Source of the DNA: Cokeromyces recurvatus
Taxonomy: Eukaryota; Mucoromycota; Mucoromycetes; Mucorales; Mucoraceae
DNA length: 64,000 nucleotides
Reading direction: 5' to 3'
Assembly: GCF_025118155.1 (NCBI RefSeq)
Contig: NW_026251394.1
Span: forward strand, 186,001 to 250,000
Shown piece by piece: positions 1 through 12,157 of the stretch. The translations under genes and the position numbers were made by a program. Each line of letters begins with the position of its first letter. The first letter of the stretch is position 1. The notes under the pieces were generated by a model. That model did no database searches and was not told the origin of the DNA. It was given only the letters and a program-made list of their open reading frames with translations.

Positions 1-991
1 ATTTTGTTAGGTTTTGCAGATGATGTATTGGACGTAAGATGGAGATATAAGGTCTGGTTACCAGCTATAGCAGGGATACCACTTATGATATTTTATTATA
101 CCAATAAGGGAGTTACCTACGTTATGTTGCCATTACAATTGAGGCCTTATTTTGGTGAATTAATTGATTTGGGTAAAGTATAGATGTGTGTATCATCTAG
201 TTCTAGTTGAGGCAAAAAAAACAACAACTAAATAAATATATACATTAGGGCTATTTTATTATGTTTATATGGGAATGTTAATCATCTTTTGTACACACAG
301 TATTAATATATTAGCTGGTATTAATGGTATTGAAGCAGGACAGTCTATCGTAATCGGTCTATCTATTGTCATCAATGACCTTCTTTATATTTCTAATAAT
401 CCAGATCGTGCTAGTGTAGAAATTCATTTATTTAGTCTTTATTTCATGATTCCATTCGTGGGAGTGACATTAGCTTTACTTTGGCATAACTGGTTCCCTG
501 CTCGACTTTTTGTAGGTGATACATTCTGTTATTTTGCAGGCATGACATTTGCAGTGGTTGGTATTTTAGGGCACTTTACAAAGACATTACTTTTATTCTT
601 TATGCCACAAATCTTTAATTTCCTTTATTCTTGTCCCCAACTCTTTCACTTTGTTGAGTGTCCACGACATCGTATGCCAAGATTAGATCCTGAAACAGGT
701 CTGTTGAAATGTTCAACTGTAAGACCGTATGATAAAGACAAATCGATTGGCTTTTTAGGTCGCATCATATTGAAGCTATTGCATACTTTGGGACTTTTAA
801 AAGTATTTGAGTATGACGAAAAGGAAGGTAGAATCATGGAATGTAACAATTTGACTTTATTGAATTTAGTTCTTGCTCATTTCGGTCCCATGTCAGAAAA
901 AAATACAACAGCTTGTGTGTTGTTTATCCAAATCTTGGCAAGTTTACTTGGTTTCTTTATTAGATATCAGCTTGTACATTTTGTATATTAA
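1..991 (+). CDS. ALG7: UDP-GlcNAc:dolichyl-phosphate GlcNAc-1-phosphotransferase, 3' part (5' end outside window)
   Basis: The enzyme transfers GlcNAc-1-phosphate to dolichyl phosphate at the ER membrane, the first committed and tunicamycin-sensitive step of N-glycan precursor assembly. Two exons are visible, 1-172 and 249-991, joined by a 76-base GT-AG intron that splits a Gly codon. This gives the last 304 residues of a protein that is usually 400-450 residues long. Seen in order: GFADDVLDVRWRYK (the acidic DD family motif), MGMLIIFCTHSINILAGING, EAGQS, and LLWHNWFPARLFVGDTF, with several hydrophobic membrane segments between them. The protein ends at a TAA at 989-991. It runs co-directionally with the DPY30-like gene 118 bases downstream. 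The family call is firm; only the N-terminal quarter is missing because the window starts inside the gene. Confidence 0.95.
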
Positions 992-1109
992 ATAATAATC
1001 ATCATCATGACTGTGTTTATTACGTAATAATAATGGTGTAGACCTTTTTTTTTTAATTTTAATTTTCACTTTTTTTTTTTTTTTTCTTTTTAATTTGTTT
1101 AATAATCTA

Positions 1110-1581
1110 ATGTCAGAAAATCAACAAAAGTACATCGTATACATCTAATCTATATAGTGATAATAATAAAACTTATTTATATACCAATAGTAATTCACTC
1201 TTGACTTCATCGTCAGCCTCAACACCGACACCGCCAAGAACCAAAATAAAACAAGAAGTAATTATTATAATTTATTTTACTGCACATTGATCCTATAAAA
1301 AAATAACTATAATATTTATTAGGAATCCAATATTACGCAACAGCAAATAGAATCACTTGGATATTCAGCGTTGGAAAATGAACCTACGCCACGATCTTAT
1401 CTTGATTCAACAATAGTTCCAACATTATTAGAAGGAATGAAATTATTAGTAACTGAACGGTTAGTAAGACAATTTAAAACAAACTATAAATATAACTCAT
1501 TTTATTATTAGACCTTCAGATCCACTTGCATTTTTAGGTCGATTCTTACTCAGTAGATCGAATGAAGGACAACGACAATAA
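1110..1581 (+). CDS. SDC1: DPY30/Sdc1-type COMPASS (Set1 complex) subunit
   Basis: Four exons (1110-1129, 1191-1257, 1323-1459, 1512-1581) splice in consistent phase to a 97-residue protein, too fragmented to appear as one long ORF. The C-terminal half is a Dpy-30 motif: PRSYLDSTIVPTLLEGMKLL, then ERPSDPLAFLGRFLL. This is the family's helix-loop-helix dimerisation domain, which docks on Ash2/Bre2. The N-terminal third is Ser/Thr/Pro-rich and looks disordered. Known role of the family: nuclear subunit of the H3K4 methyltransferase complex; some relatives sit in flagellar or adenylate-kinase proteins. The short length fits yeast-type Sdc1. The exact first splice site is the least certain part, although 1130 is the only choice found that keeps the frame open. 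Confidence 0.8.
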
Positions 1582-1743
1582 GAACAAATACATATTCATA
1601 TATTATATTTAAATATCCGCATATTAATATTATATTTAGTGCAACTTTTTTTATTTTATTTTATCTTATTTTACTTTTTTTTTTTTTTCCTTCCCTAAGC
1701 TCTTTCTATCTCCTTTCCTTTCCTTTCCTTCTAATAAAGTATT

Positions 1744-2077
1744 ATGGGCCTGTTTGATAAAATTAAATCGAATGTAGAAATGTGGAAAATAGAAAGATAT
1801 ACTAAACGTAGAAATGTGAATTCTCCTGACTTTGAACAAAAAGGTATACATTTATAAAGAATGAGATTTCATGATAAACTAAGTTTCTTTTTTAGACAAG
1901 GAATTTTATCGTCAAAATTATAAAGATGGAGTTTATCTTCATCAATCACCTGATAACTCGATACGCACAAATAACAATTTTATTAGTTCACTTAGCAGAA
2001 AGACAACCTTATTAAAAGCAACAAAAACTGAAAAGATCTTGCGCTCGTCAGAAAACTATAATAGATCTGCTCGATGA
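1744..2077 (+). CDS. small protein of unknown function (93 aa)
   Basis: Two exons, 1744-1843 and 1896-2077, joined by a 52-base GT-AG intron (GTATAC...TTTTTAG) that splits an Asp codon. The protein begins MGLFDKIKSNVEMWKIERY and is basic and hydrophilic, with no signal peptide or membrane segment. The second exon is rich in Asn, Ser, Lys and Arg (NSIRTNNNF, SSLSRKTTLL, ENYNRSAR). Coding is supported by the open frame continuing exactly across a good intron and by an ATG directly after a pyrimidine-rich leader. I do not recognise a family. It lies 162 bases downstream of the DPY30-like gene on the same strand. Confidence 0.5.
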
Positions 2078-5000
2078 TTCTTTCTTTCTTTCTTTCTTTT
2101 TTTTTTTTAAAAAAAAACAAAACAAAAAAAGAAACCAAAAACAAAAAGAAAAGCCTTACATAAGTTACCCTATTAAATTAACAACAGTGCAGTATAAATG
2201 ATTTGCCCTGGATCCTTTTTTTTTTTTATAAATATGTGTATAAAAAAAATAAATAATTGAAGATAAGCCGTTATTAATCAACTACATATAATATTCTATT
2301 CTCTTGAAGCATATGTCTATTTATTCGTTAATAAGCTCTGTTAAATATACAATCCCTTGTTTTATTATTAACCCTTTAAGAGCTCTATGATGGGCGCCTA
2401 CTCTAAAAATATATTTTAATTATAGATCAGGAAGAATTATTTCCAGCCAGATTATCCGCTTTCTTTTCTTATGTTTAATAGGTTCGTAGTTATTATTAAA
2501 AAAAAAAAGAAAAGAAAAGAAAGAAAAAAAAAAAGAGAGAAGATTATTATTGCCATTAGTTATATAAAAGACGTTTTCAGTTAACCAAAAAAAAAAAAAA
2601 AAGGCTTTATACTATGTCGTTTTGAAAGCATTTCAACCTTATTTAATCTGTAATTAAGCTACAAAAATCGATTTATAATCAACTCTTTCTTTTTCTTAAA
2701 ATAGTATGATATCGTATATATTATCTAATATTGTACTACTGCAAAAAATGATATAATATACATTTTGGTTTGATGTTATTTATTAACCATCTTCTTCTTT
2801 TTATTATTGTCGTGTTTAACGTCTGGGGTTAGAATATTATTAATGAGGGTAATAACGATGTTTATAAATATTTAATAAGGAGAATGACTGTTCTTCTTTA
2901 ATAACTATTATCAATCATTTATATGATGTTACATCATGACTATTGTTGTTGTTTACTCTTGTTGGTTGCACAACTTGTTAATTGTTGATGAACAAAAAAA
3001 AATTTTTTCTTTCAGAAGGAAGGCTGCATTTGTTAAATCCCCACTACAATTAAGTGTAAGACATTTGTATTTGCAATTCATCATTTTAGAATTAATTGCT
3101 TCATGAGTGCAATTTAATACCCGAAAATAGCATCATTTCGTCCTTGGATTACACGATGTACGTCTAACCTAAATCAATCGCGAAATTTGTCATGCTATGT
3201 CGGATTTTTAATTTTTGGAAAAATACTAAATTATCTAAAGGAAATGAAGTCACGTGATCTTATGTGACTGTTCTTACTTCACAAAGCTATTGCTACTTTA
3301 TTATTATCAGTGAAAATGCTTATGAATCTTAAGGATGTTCTTTTCTTCTTTTTTCTAATTATAAGCTAGATTCACACATTAATTATCGCATTTTTATAAC
3401 TCTATTATAACGAACTTTGTTGTTCCAACCTATGCATCAGGTGGCATGTCTATTAATTCCTCCATTGCGTTTACACTTTAGATCTTACTTCTCCCTTTGG
3501 CTCTTTTTCTCTTGTTGGGGAGGGGGGATGTTGAATTAAACAGTTTATCTCTCGATGATAATAATAACAGTTCTAGATCTAAAGGCATGGATGTTGGCAT
3601 AATTTCCCATGATTTTTTACATTTAGATTAGTGAATTTGATTCTTCTGTAAATGACAAAATTTCTATTATTAGGTCTAAATTTATAATCATGAGTGCAAA
3701 CCCAATATTTTAAATAGTGAAATTGGCTGCTTAATAGAAGCAGGCTATAGTGAAGACCCTGTTGTACGATCCGAAAATGTGAACAAATTAAGTTTTTCAA
3801 AAAAAAAAAAATCAGCTTTTTATTGTAACCATCCATAGTGTATTGAAACTGATGTTAGAACTTTCTTGAATGTATTTTTTTTTTCACTAGGACTGTCTCT
3901 TGATTTGTCTTGCGATTACAGGAAGGAATTCTTTAATGCTTTATCTACAGACTTGACTATTACTAATACATTAGGGTATCATCATAGATTCATTACACCT
4001 CTTCATGCTTCCACAAAAAAAAAAAAATGAATGAATAGTTCAGGAAGTTGAATGTGGTTTAACTAAAACTATTCCGTGTTATCAATTATAATTGAGAGGT
4101 GGGGGGGAGTTAAACTTGTACATTATTTGACTTGCCTTTGAATAATTGAATTTCGAAAAAACTAAATTCTATTCCTTTTTCACTTATGTTTACACGTACA
4201 ATAACTGAACTATAAGGATTTTGAAAAGATATTGCATCCTTAGAACCGTAAACCTATGCCTTATGAAGGAATAATGAAGTGTATAGATATTATTTTTTTC
4301 TGTCCTACCATGAATGCTCTAACAAAAGAGTAGGTTGAATCAAGAGAAGCAGAATTTGATAATAACAGATATTAGCCTTACTGACTGAATATAAAGCCTG
4401 ACAACCATATCATGATTTGTACAAAAAAATGGTATCTCTATTAAGATATCAGAATAAAATAAATGTAGAATTATATATATATAAAAAAAAAAGGAAAAGA
4501 CTAATAAAATCAATGAGATCTAACAATCATAGTTTTAAAAGTCGATTATTTTATTTACTACTATTTGTGAATAATGGGTATTTATACAAAAATAATTGAG
4601 ATCAAAGAAAAGAGGATTTAAAAAAAGTACCCATTACGACGGGATAATAATAGTTAGTAGTATTCTCAATGAAGTGTACAATATTCTTATTTTTTTCTAA
4701 ATTCATAGATTACGATGAAATGTGTAAATAAGTCCAATTCTCCTCTTTAATGTCATTTGTCCAAGTAATTTTAATCTGGGACACTTTATTCTGATTACCT
4801 TGTTTTTATCGTATTTAGTGGCCTTATTTATGCATTATATCGAAGCAAATTACACCTATTTTAATATAAATTTCTAATGGATATTTATGGATAATAGTGA
4901 TAATTGCTTGTATGTTGTACAACAGTATTGCTTGGGCTGTTTTACCTTAACATTATAATCAATGTATACATGTATGTTCTTTTTGTTCCTTTTTTTTTAT

Positions 5001-6912
5001 GTCTATAATTAAAATTATATTTGACCATAGTACCATTTTTTTGATGTTAATACAGGTTCATGAGAAGACTTTTTTCTTATTTTCATCCTATTTTTCTAGC
5101 TGTTACAGTTATTTTAGTGAAAAAGGGAACTTAAGGATATAAACAACCGAAAGTTGTAATAGTAATAACATGAAGTAATACTAAAAAAAATGTTAGTCAT
5201 TATCTTATTAATATATTATAGGAATATTAAAATTTGCATATTTTTTTTTTTCGCCCAAGTCGATTAAAATTAAAAAGTTGCCAATTGAGTTTAAAAAAAA
5301 CGTTATTTAGTAACTATAGCATTGTATTCACGCATTAATTCCAACTGTTTAGGAACATAATATAAATTAAATTTAATAAATGATATTGACTTATTATTAA
5401 AAAAAAAAAAAATAGCTATAATTCTTACCTAATATCTGATTCCTATCTCATCGTATCTTAACAAGTATCAGCAAAACAACGAATCATTTTCTTCAAAAAA
5501 AAAAATCAGCTAACAAGACTATAAGCTTATTTAAGACAAATGTTATATTTTCACGAGTTACATAAATCTAATTTACAGGAATTGTGAGAATTTATCTTTT
5601 ATTAGATAAAAGTTTAATATAAACAATTCAAACATGTAAAAAAAAAAAAAAAAAATTATCTAGATAATGTTAAGATTAGGTTAAACGTTACCAAACCTAT
5701 TCAAGTAGGCAAACATTAATAAGTTTATTTTAATAATCTCTACTAAACGCTTTTATTTTTATATTGTTTGTTTGTAACTGTTCACAATCTAAGAAAGTAA
5801 ATTTTGTCATTTTTTAGTAGGGTTTCTTATCTAAATTTCACGCCTATATAATTTATTACAAACATGTGTATAGAGCGCAATCTATTATACTCAATAGAGT
5901 AATAATTTGTGACATTATTATTTAGTTTGAGTAGTACTTTTTAATTATGGTAATACATATATACATGTATTGAGGTTACGTATCTACGTATAAGTTATTC
6001 TTTAGTTATATTGCACTATGGAGCAGCTAGAATAATGTTGTATTTTGATAGTTACTCTATTTTTTTTTTCTGTTATAATATGATAAAAACATGAGTAAAA
6101 TAGAAATACAATAGAAATACAGTATAATAACTATTTGTATTACTGTTACATTTAATATGCCAGTTCCTATTGTTCAATGATTTTGCATGTGGTCTAAACT
6201 CGAGAAAGTTTCTATATTTATACATTGAAATAAATTACTATTATTATCGGCCATTTAAAAAAAATCTGGGGAAGGAATAGTTATACAAATGTCTATTATA
6301 ATTTCAATTTACAAAATAAATGTCAGTATCCTTTACTGCCAAATTTGAATATACATAAAAGATATGATGATGTATATATACATATAAAAAAAAAGATGTA
6401 TATGCATAGGGCATATTATAGAATTGTTTACACACATATTTATGCATATTAGATCCAAGGAGAAAGGAGAAACAATGCTAAATAAATTCATTTTAAGAAT
6501 AGAATAGTTCTTTCTCTAAGTACAGATATAAAATCCTTAAGAAAAAAAAAAGAAGGATCAATTAAGGGTAAGTGTTTCACACTTAATTCTATATATGAAC
6601 TTTATATATTACCTAACTAGGAATTTTCTTCCTATTCCTGGTCTTAACAAGCCCTCATTTACTTTTATTGAGGTTTCAAATTATTGAATATAAATAAGCA
6701 ACAATTTTCTTCTGTCCCTGAAGTAAAAAAAAATCAAAAAAAAATACATCCTTTCTTTTTCTTTATATATATATATATATATACACATACAACTCCTTTA
6801 CGTGTCTGCCTGCGTGTGGTTTTTAAATAATAATCTTTCTTTATATATTGAATTTTAACAACAGCAATAGCAACACAGTCTTTTTATTTTACTCTCACTC
6901 CTTTCGTTAAAT
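2078..6912. other. 4.8-kb AT-rich intergenic region
   Basis: There are no convincing genes here. The stretch holds many short A/T homopolymers. It contains a decayed Ty3/gypsy integrase (about 3880-4400), annotated separately. From roughly 5310 onward its sequence is alignable to the region upstream of subtilase B (about 48020 onward), so the right half belongs to the segmental duplication. The 500 bases before 6913 contain TA-rich tracts and a C/T-rich leader that probably form the promoter and 5' UTR of subtilase A. Confidence 0.6.
3880..4400 (+). pseudogene. decayed Ty3/gypsy-type integrase fragment
   Basis: Translation in shifting frames recovers a string of integrase-like segments in the right order: KEFFNALSTDLT, then LGYHHRFITPLHAS (like the catalytic-core 'LGI-HR-TPYHP' region), NEIVQEVECGLTKTI, IPFSLMFTRT, KPMPYEGIMK and REAEFDNN. 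These resemble the C-terminal half of chromovirus-like integrases common in Mucorales. Stops, frameshifts and an A-run at 4016-4027 interrupt the frame, so it cannot be functional. No LTRs or reverse transcriptase were found nearby. The call rests on motif order, not on an alignment. Confidence 0.45.
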
Positions 6913-8069
6913 ATGAAGAAGAGCTCATTTACTTACTTCCCCATTGTGATAGCGGGTTTCTGTTTAACTATCTTTGTCTTGTCAACTGAAGCAGCTGTTA
7001 ACATCAAACATCACAAGTTGGGTAAAACTACCCCCACAACCGTTCCTGGTCGTTACATCGTTTCCTTTGCTAAAAATCATGATGGAAAGAATTTTGCTAA
7101 ATCCATCAAGAATAAGTTTAAAGATGTAGATTTGAATGTCAGGGAGAGCATTAATCATCATTTGTTTAATGCTATTTCGATTTCTTTGAAGACTGAGAAT
7201 GATGATATCCATGCAAATGTACTCAAGTCTATTTTGAATGATAATGATGTTGCTACTGTCTATCCTGTAAAAACTTATTCTCGTCCCAAGGTTAAACTTC
7301 ATTCTATTGATAAAACTTATAAACCCTCTATTTTGCCTCACCATATGACGCAGGTCGATATGGTTCATTCAAAACTCAAGGAAGAAGGCAAAGGTATTCT
7401 TGTAGGTGTTATTGACACAGGTATGAATTATTACATGATAATAATACGTATATATAAATATATGTATATCTAAATTATATAACCTCTCTCTTTTTTTTTT
7501 CTTTCTTTCTTTCTTAGGTGTCGACTATTTACATCCTGCTTTGGGCGGTGGATTTGGTCATGGATATAAAGTAGTTAAGGGTTACGATTTGGTCGGTAAT
7601 AACTATACTGGTACGAATATACCTGTTCCTAGTAGTGATCCTCTTGATAATTGTGGTGCTGCATCTGGTGCTTCAGGTATATAAATAAATAGCCTTTATT
7701 AGATATGTATGATATTAATATGTATATTTAGGCCATGGTACTCACGTCTCTGGTATCATTGCTGGTTTTGATCGTTCTAATGTACGTAAATATATATATA
7801 TATATATATATATATAGAAACATTACTCATATTCTAATATATAATAGAATTTTACTGGTGTTGCTCCCAAGGCTAGTTTGGGTATGTGGCGTGTATTTGG
7901 TTGTAAAGGCTCTGTCACAAATGATATTGTTATTAAAGCTCTTTTAATGGCTTATGATGCTGGCTGTGATGTTATTAACTTGAGTTTGGGTGAAACCAAT
8001 GCTTGGTCCAAGACAGCTGATCCAGAAGCTGATGTTATTAATAGTATTGCTGCTAAAGGTGTTAGTGGT

Positions 8070-8117
<48 letters not shown>

Positions 8118-10150
8118 AATTAATGATAATCAATTACATACATATAATACCCCTCCTCCTCCCCCCCCGAAAAAAAGGAAGAAATAACTAATTGTTTCAT
8201 TTATTCTAGTCGTTGTCTCTGCTGGTAACTCTGGAGCTGAAGGTATTTACACTGTTGGTCAACCTGGTACTGCTGTCTCTGCTTTCTCTGTTGCCTCTGT
8301 TGATAATGATTACTTTATTTCCAAGTATTTTACAGCTACTGGCATAAAACACCGAATTCGTAAAGTTATTTTAAAATACAAGTATATCATAATATGCTAA
8401 CTCCTTTCCCCTCTTTTTTTTTTCTCCAGTTTATACAAATAGTAATGACGATACTATCCAAGATGGACGCGTTGTTAACGGAGATAAGAAACCTGGTAAT
8501 AAGGCTGAGGGGTGTACTCCTAAATCAATTAACCCTAAGGTAAAGGGTAAGATTGCTCTTATCCAAAGAGGCACATGTCTTTTCAGTAGAAAGGTAGAGA
8601 ATCTTGCTGCTGCTGGCGCCACTAGTGTTATTATTTATAATAATGTTGATGGTGAACTGAGTGCTTATGTCCATAATGCCCCTGTCCCGGTAGTGACTAT
8701 CTCTAAAGTGGACGGTACAGAGCTTAGAAAGGCTATCCAAGCAGGTTCTTCTATCTCTCTCACTTTCAATCATGAGGGCTCTATTGCACCTGTTAGCACA
8801 GGTGGTACCATTTCTAGTTTCTCTAGTGTCGGTCCCTCTGCTGAACTTAACTTCAAGCCTAATATTGCTGGTGTAGGTGGTATTATCTTTTCCACTTTAC
8901 CTCGTTACCTTGGTAGTTGGGGCGTGATGAGTGGTACCTCCATGGCTGCACCTTATATCGCTGGTTCTACTGCTCTTTACCTTGGTGCTAATAATAAGAA
9001 AAAGGCTTCAGTCTCCTTCATGAACGAGCAATTCCAGAACTATGCTCTCTCAACCAAGGTCTATAAGAAAAAAACCCTTGATTCTCCTCTTCGTCAAGGT
9101 GCTGGTCTCGTTCAAGTCTATGATGCTATCACTCAAGGGACCCACGCTTCACCTGCTCAAATCAGCTTCAACGATACTGCCACAACAAAGTATAGAACTC
9201 AAGTAATTACCATCACCAATCATGGTAAAAATACTGCCCACTACAAAGTCATTCATGATCCCTCCACTGCCATCTCCCCCTATAATGTCAAAGAATATGG
9301 TTACACCCCTCTTGAACCCGCAGTTAACACCGTTGCTGTTGCCAAGTTAAAGTTCTCTAAAACGAAAATCAAGGTGAAGCCTGGCCGTTCCTTCAAATTG
9401 AAGGTGACCGTGACACCCCCTAAAACGAATCCCAAGGACCATATCTTCTATGGTGGTTTCATTCATTTAGAATCTGGTCGTAAATCCAAGAGTAAGGACC
9501 TCCATATCCCTTACTTTGGTGTAGTTGGTGTTCAAAAGACCTTGCCCATCTTTGATGAAGGTTATCCCGATCTTCTTGATCAATCTTCCGTTGTCTACCC
9601 TAAGAGTAAAACTTACGTCTTTGACCGAAGTGATTCCTCTACCGCCCCCATTATTGCCTTAAGACTCTTGACACCCACTGCCCAAATCAAGGCTGAAATA
9701 TTTGAAGCCAAGACCAACAAGAAATTAGGCTACTTCATGACAGGTCTTGATTACATAGGCCGTAACTTCTTGACAGGCGATTCAATCATCACTCCATTCA
9801 TTTGGGATGGTACCTATGTTCCCTCATCTATCTCTAATGCTCCTTTGCCTATCCCCGTTGCTGATGGTACTTATTACTTGAAGCTCTCTGCATTAAAGAA
9901 TTTGGGCGATCCCAGTAATACAAAGGATTGGGAGACTTGGACTTCTGGACCTGTTGTCGTCAAGAATTAAAAAAAAAAAAAGTGTATTGATATCTGTATT
10001 AATAATATAATAATAATAATAAATACTATATAACTTATAAAAGCTTTTTTTTTATTTTTTTTATTTTATCTTTTTATAATAACAAATTATATGTAAATCA
10101 AATTTTACTACATTTTCTTATTATCCTTTGACTACTTTATATTTCTACAC
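5310..10150. repeat. segmental duplication, copy A (source copy)
   Basis: This block contains subtilase A with about 1.6 kb of 5' flank and 170 bases of 3' flank, and matches about 48020-53720. The upstream match begins near the motif CCAACTGTTTAGGAAC (copy B: CTAACTGTTTGGGAAC). It continues through GAATCATTTTCTTCAAAA, present in both, to the coding region. Downstream, GTGTATTGATATCTGTATTA matches copy B and the match reaches the 3' end of the kinase gene at 10137. Because the whole kinase gene is here and only its tail is in copy B, this is the likely source. Confidence 0.75.
6913..9970 (+). CDS. secreted subtilisin-like serine protease A (S8, Vpr-like, with PA and Fn3-like domains)
   Basis: Six exons (6913-7420, 7518-7676, 7732-7781, 7848-8067, 8210-8359, 8430-9970) encode 875 residues. 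In order: signal peptide with hydrophobic core (residues 7-27), inhibitor I9 prodomain (about 45-110, GRYIVSF), S8 catalytic domain split by a PA insertion (about 365-490), then a C-terminal Fn3-like/DUF1034 region. The catalytic triad is visible: Asp168 (GVIDTG), His224 (GHGTHVSG), Ser533 (SGTSMAAP), with oxyanion Asn319 (SAGNSG). It should be an extracellular or wall-associated endoprotease for nutrient acquisition. Intron 4 holds a run of about 40 T. All six exon phases are identical to those of its paralogue at 50521. It is tail-to-tail with the kinase gene, 166 bases away. Confidence 0.93.
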
Positions 10151-11527
10151 CTTCTGCCATTGAATCATCAATATGTCTTAGCTTTAAAAATACGTCACAT
10201 CCATAACCATACATGGATACTAACGTTAATGAACCTCCAAAGTAACGTGCATACATTCTAGCTAAAGGTAAACCAAAACCTAATCCTGCTAATGGCCCAC
10301 CCACACCACTTTGCATGGCCATTTCAGTAATTCCTCGAAAAATATTAGATGGATCCTCTCCATCCTCCTCCTCCTCCTCTAGTTGCTTTTTAACAGTTGT
10401 ATATGAATATTCAAAGACACGTTCTAGATCCTCATGTCGAATCCCATTTCCCTGATCCCTTATCCTAATTGACATATCCTGAGCTCCCTGACTCACTGTA
10501 ATCTGAATAGGTGGCAAATCCGTTAAACGTCCCAATCGCTGATGATTCTCTACTGTGGCACGATATGCATTCTTTAATAGTTCTGTTAGAATATATTCAA
10601 GATGCACAGGTATATAGGTGAATTCAAAGTTATGATGACCGTTGATGATCGCTTCAGGGGCTTGACCATAGTTGAACTCACAGAGCTCCGCTACAAAGTC
10701 AGCACACTGTTTGATAAGAAGATGGGGTTGTAGTCGGGTATCAATGATGCCAATGAGACTATTGTTATTATTCGTTTGTTGTTTCAGTGCAATAGCTTGT
10801 TCAGCAATCAGACGAATGCCAATACGCGCATGTATCATATCATCCAAAAACCGCACCATCTCTTGTGTATTCATATATTGTTTGCATTCTAAAAAGCCTT
10901 TTGATAATAATAATAATAATTAGAGAGAGGGATACGGTGTAATGCATGTGTTCTATCGGATATAAATAATACCTCTTGCTAATGTAGGAATATTATCACT
11001 GTGACGTTCAACAAAGGCTTTAAGTCTATCTATATAATCATCACCTGCATAATGAGGAGATGCATATCTTACAAGAGAATCGAAAGAATCGTAATAAAGG
11101 TTGTAAATTTCTTTAATATAAGGATTTGTTCCAACAATAAAAGGTAAGCTTTGAAAGGCTCTAACACGTCTTGCTAAACGTACGGGTAATTCAGTTTTTG
11201 TATATTGAATGCATGCCTCTAAACTTTCATTTGATAGTGGAGGTTGACCATATCGGACGAGTTGTTTCAGTGTTACAGGTTTTATAGGTTTGCTTGCAAA
11301 CTAAAAAGAAAAAAAGAAAAAAAGAAAAAAAAAATATTAATAAATGAATGAATGAGCGAGTGAGTGAGTGTGTATGCGGGGAGAATGTCATGATGACAAC
11401 TTACATTAGTTATTTGATCATCATAAAATGCATGAGAATGAGGTCTTTCTATTGCACTTGATGTTATGCAGCGAGCTAATTGTCTTTTATGTATGTTTGA
11501 AATAAAACGATTAAAACGAAGCATCAT
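10137..11527 (-). CDS. mitochondrial pyruvate / branched-chain alpha-keto acid dehydrogenase kinase
   Basis: Three exons on the minus strand (11527-11405, 11300-10973, 10888-10137) encode 400 residues, the usual length for PDK/BCKDK. The kinase phosphorylates and inactivates the E1-alpha subunit of the matrix dehydrogenase complex. The N-terminus (MMLRFNRFISNIHKRQLARC) is basic and free of acidic residues, as in a mitochondrial presequence. The N-terminal helical domain contains TELPVRLARRVRAFQSLP. The GHKL ATP-binding domain shows the N box (EYILTELLKNAYRATVE), the G1 box (DQGNGI) and the G2 box (GLGFGLPLARMYARYFGG). The sequence alone does not decide between a pyruvate- and a branched-chain-specific enzyme. 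The last three codons plus stop are also present in the duplicated segment at 53693. Confidence 0.9.
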
Positions 11528-12157
11528 TGCTAAAAAGAAAAACACACACACACACACACAAATTAGAAAAGAAAAGAAAGAAAAAAAAAAAAAGCGGATA
11601 TTACTACTACTACTGTTTGGCGGGTTTGTGAAAATAGAAAGTATCCTAATTTTCAATTTTGTTGATCCAATTAACAGCAGCCTGTAGTTTTATTTTATTT
11701 ATTTGTTTTTCTCAGGCTTAGGGAAGCTCATCACATTATGATAAGAGCTACGATTACTTTAACAGTTTAATAATAGCATTCCTTCCTTCCTTCATGACCA
11801 ACTACTCTTCCCCCTTTATACGAAAGTTCTTGTATTTTGTGTTTTTAGAACATTTCTCCTCACATTTTAAGGAGAAAAATGAAGAAGCTTGTTTATTTTA
11901 TTTTATTTTTTTTTTTTTTTATATATATAAAATGGCTATGGGGCTGAAAAAAAAAAGCAGGTATTTTATACATGTGTATTTCTTTTTCCTCCTTAACATA
12001 AGCTTAACAATTGAAAAAAAAAAAGCTCTTTCATACTTTACTGATATATTAGAGTCTTTAGTCTATTATTTTCCATTATTTAATTCTTACATACTCGCTA
12101 GTGGACATTATAGCCATTATATATTTATTTATTATACATTTTTTTTTCCTTTTTATA
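11528..12157. other. intergenic region
   Basis: T-rich and A-rich low-complexity DNA between the start of the kinase gene and the 3' end of the SLC41 gene. It contains the kinase's likely promoter and a CA microsatellite (about 11543-11560) just upstream of the start. A 135-codon open frame at 11794-12201 is composed of homopolymer-derived Phe/Lys/Tyr runs and overlaps the last SLC41 exon, so it is not taken as a gene. Confidence 0.55.

Noticed and set aside
3579..3836. 85-codon minus-strand frame
   Set aside because: Composition is that of translated AT-rich DNA; it lies next to the integrase relic on the opposite strand and matches nothing.
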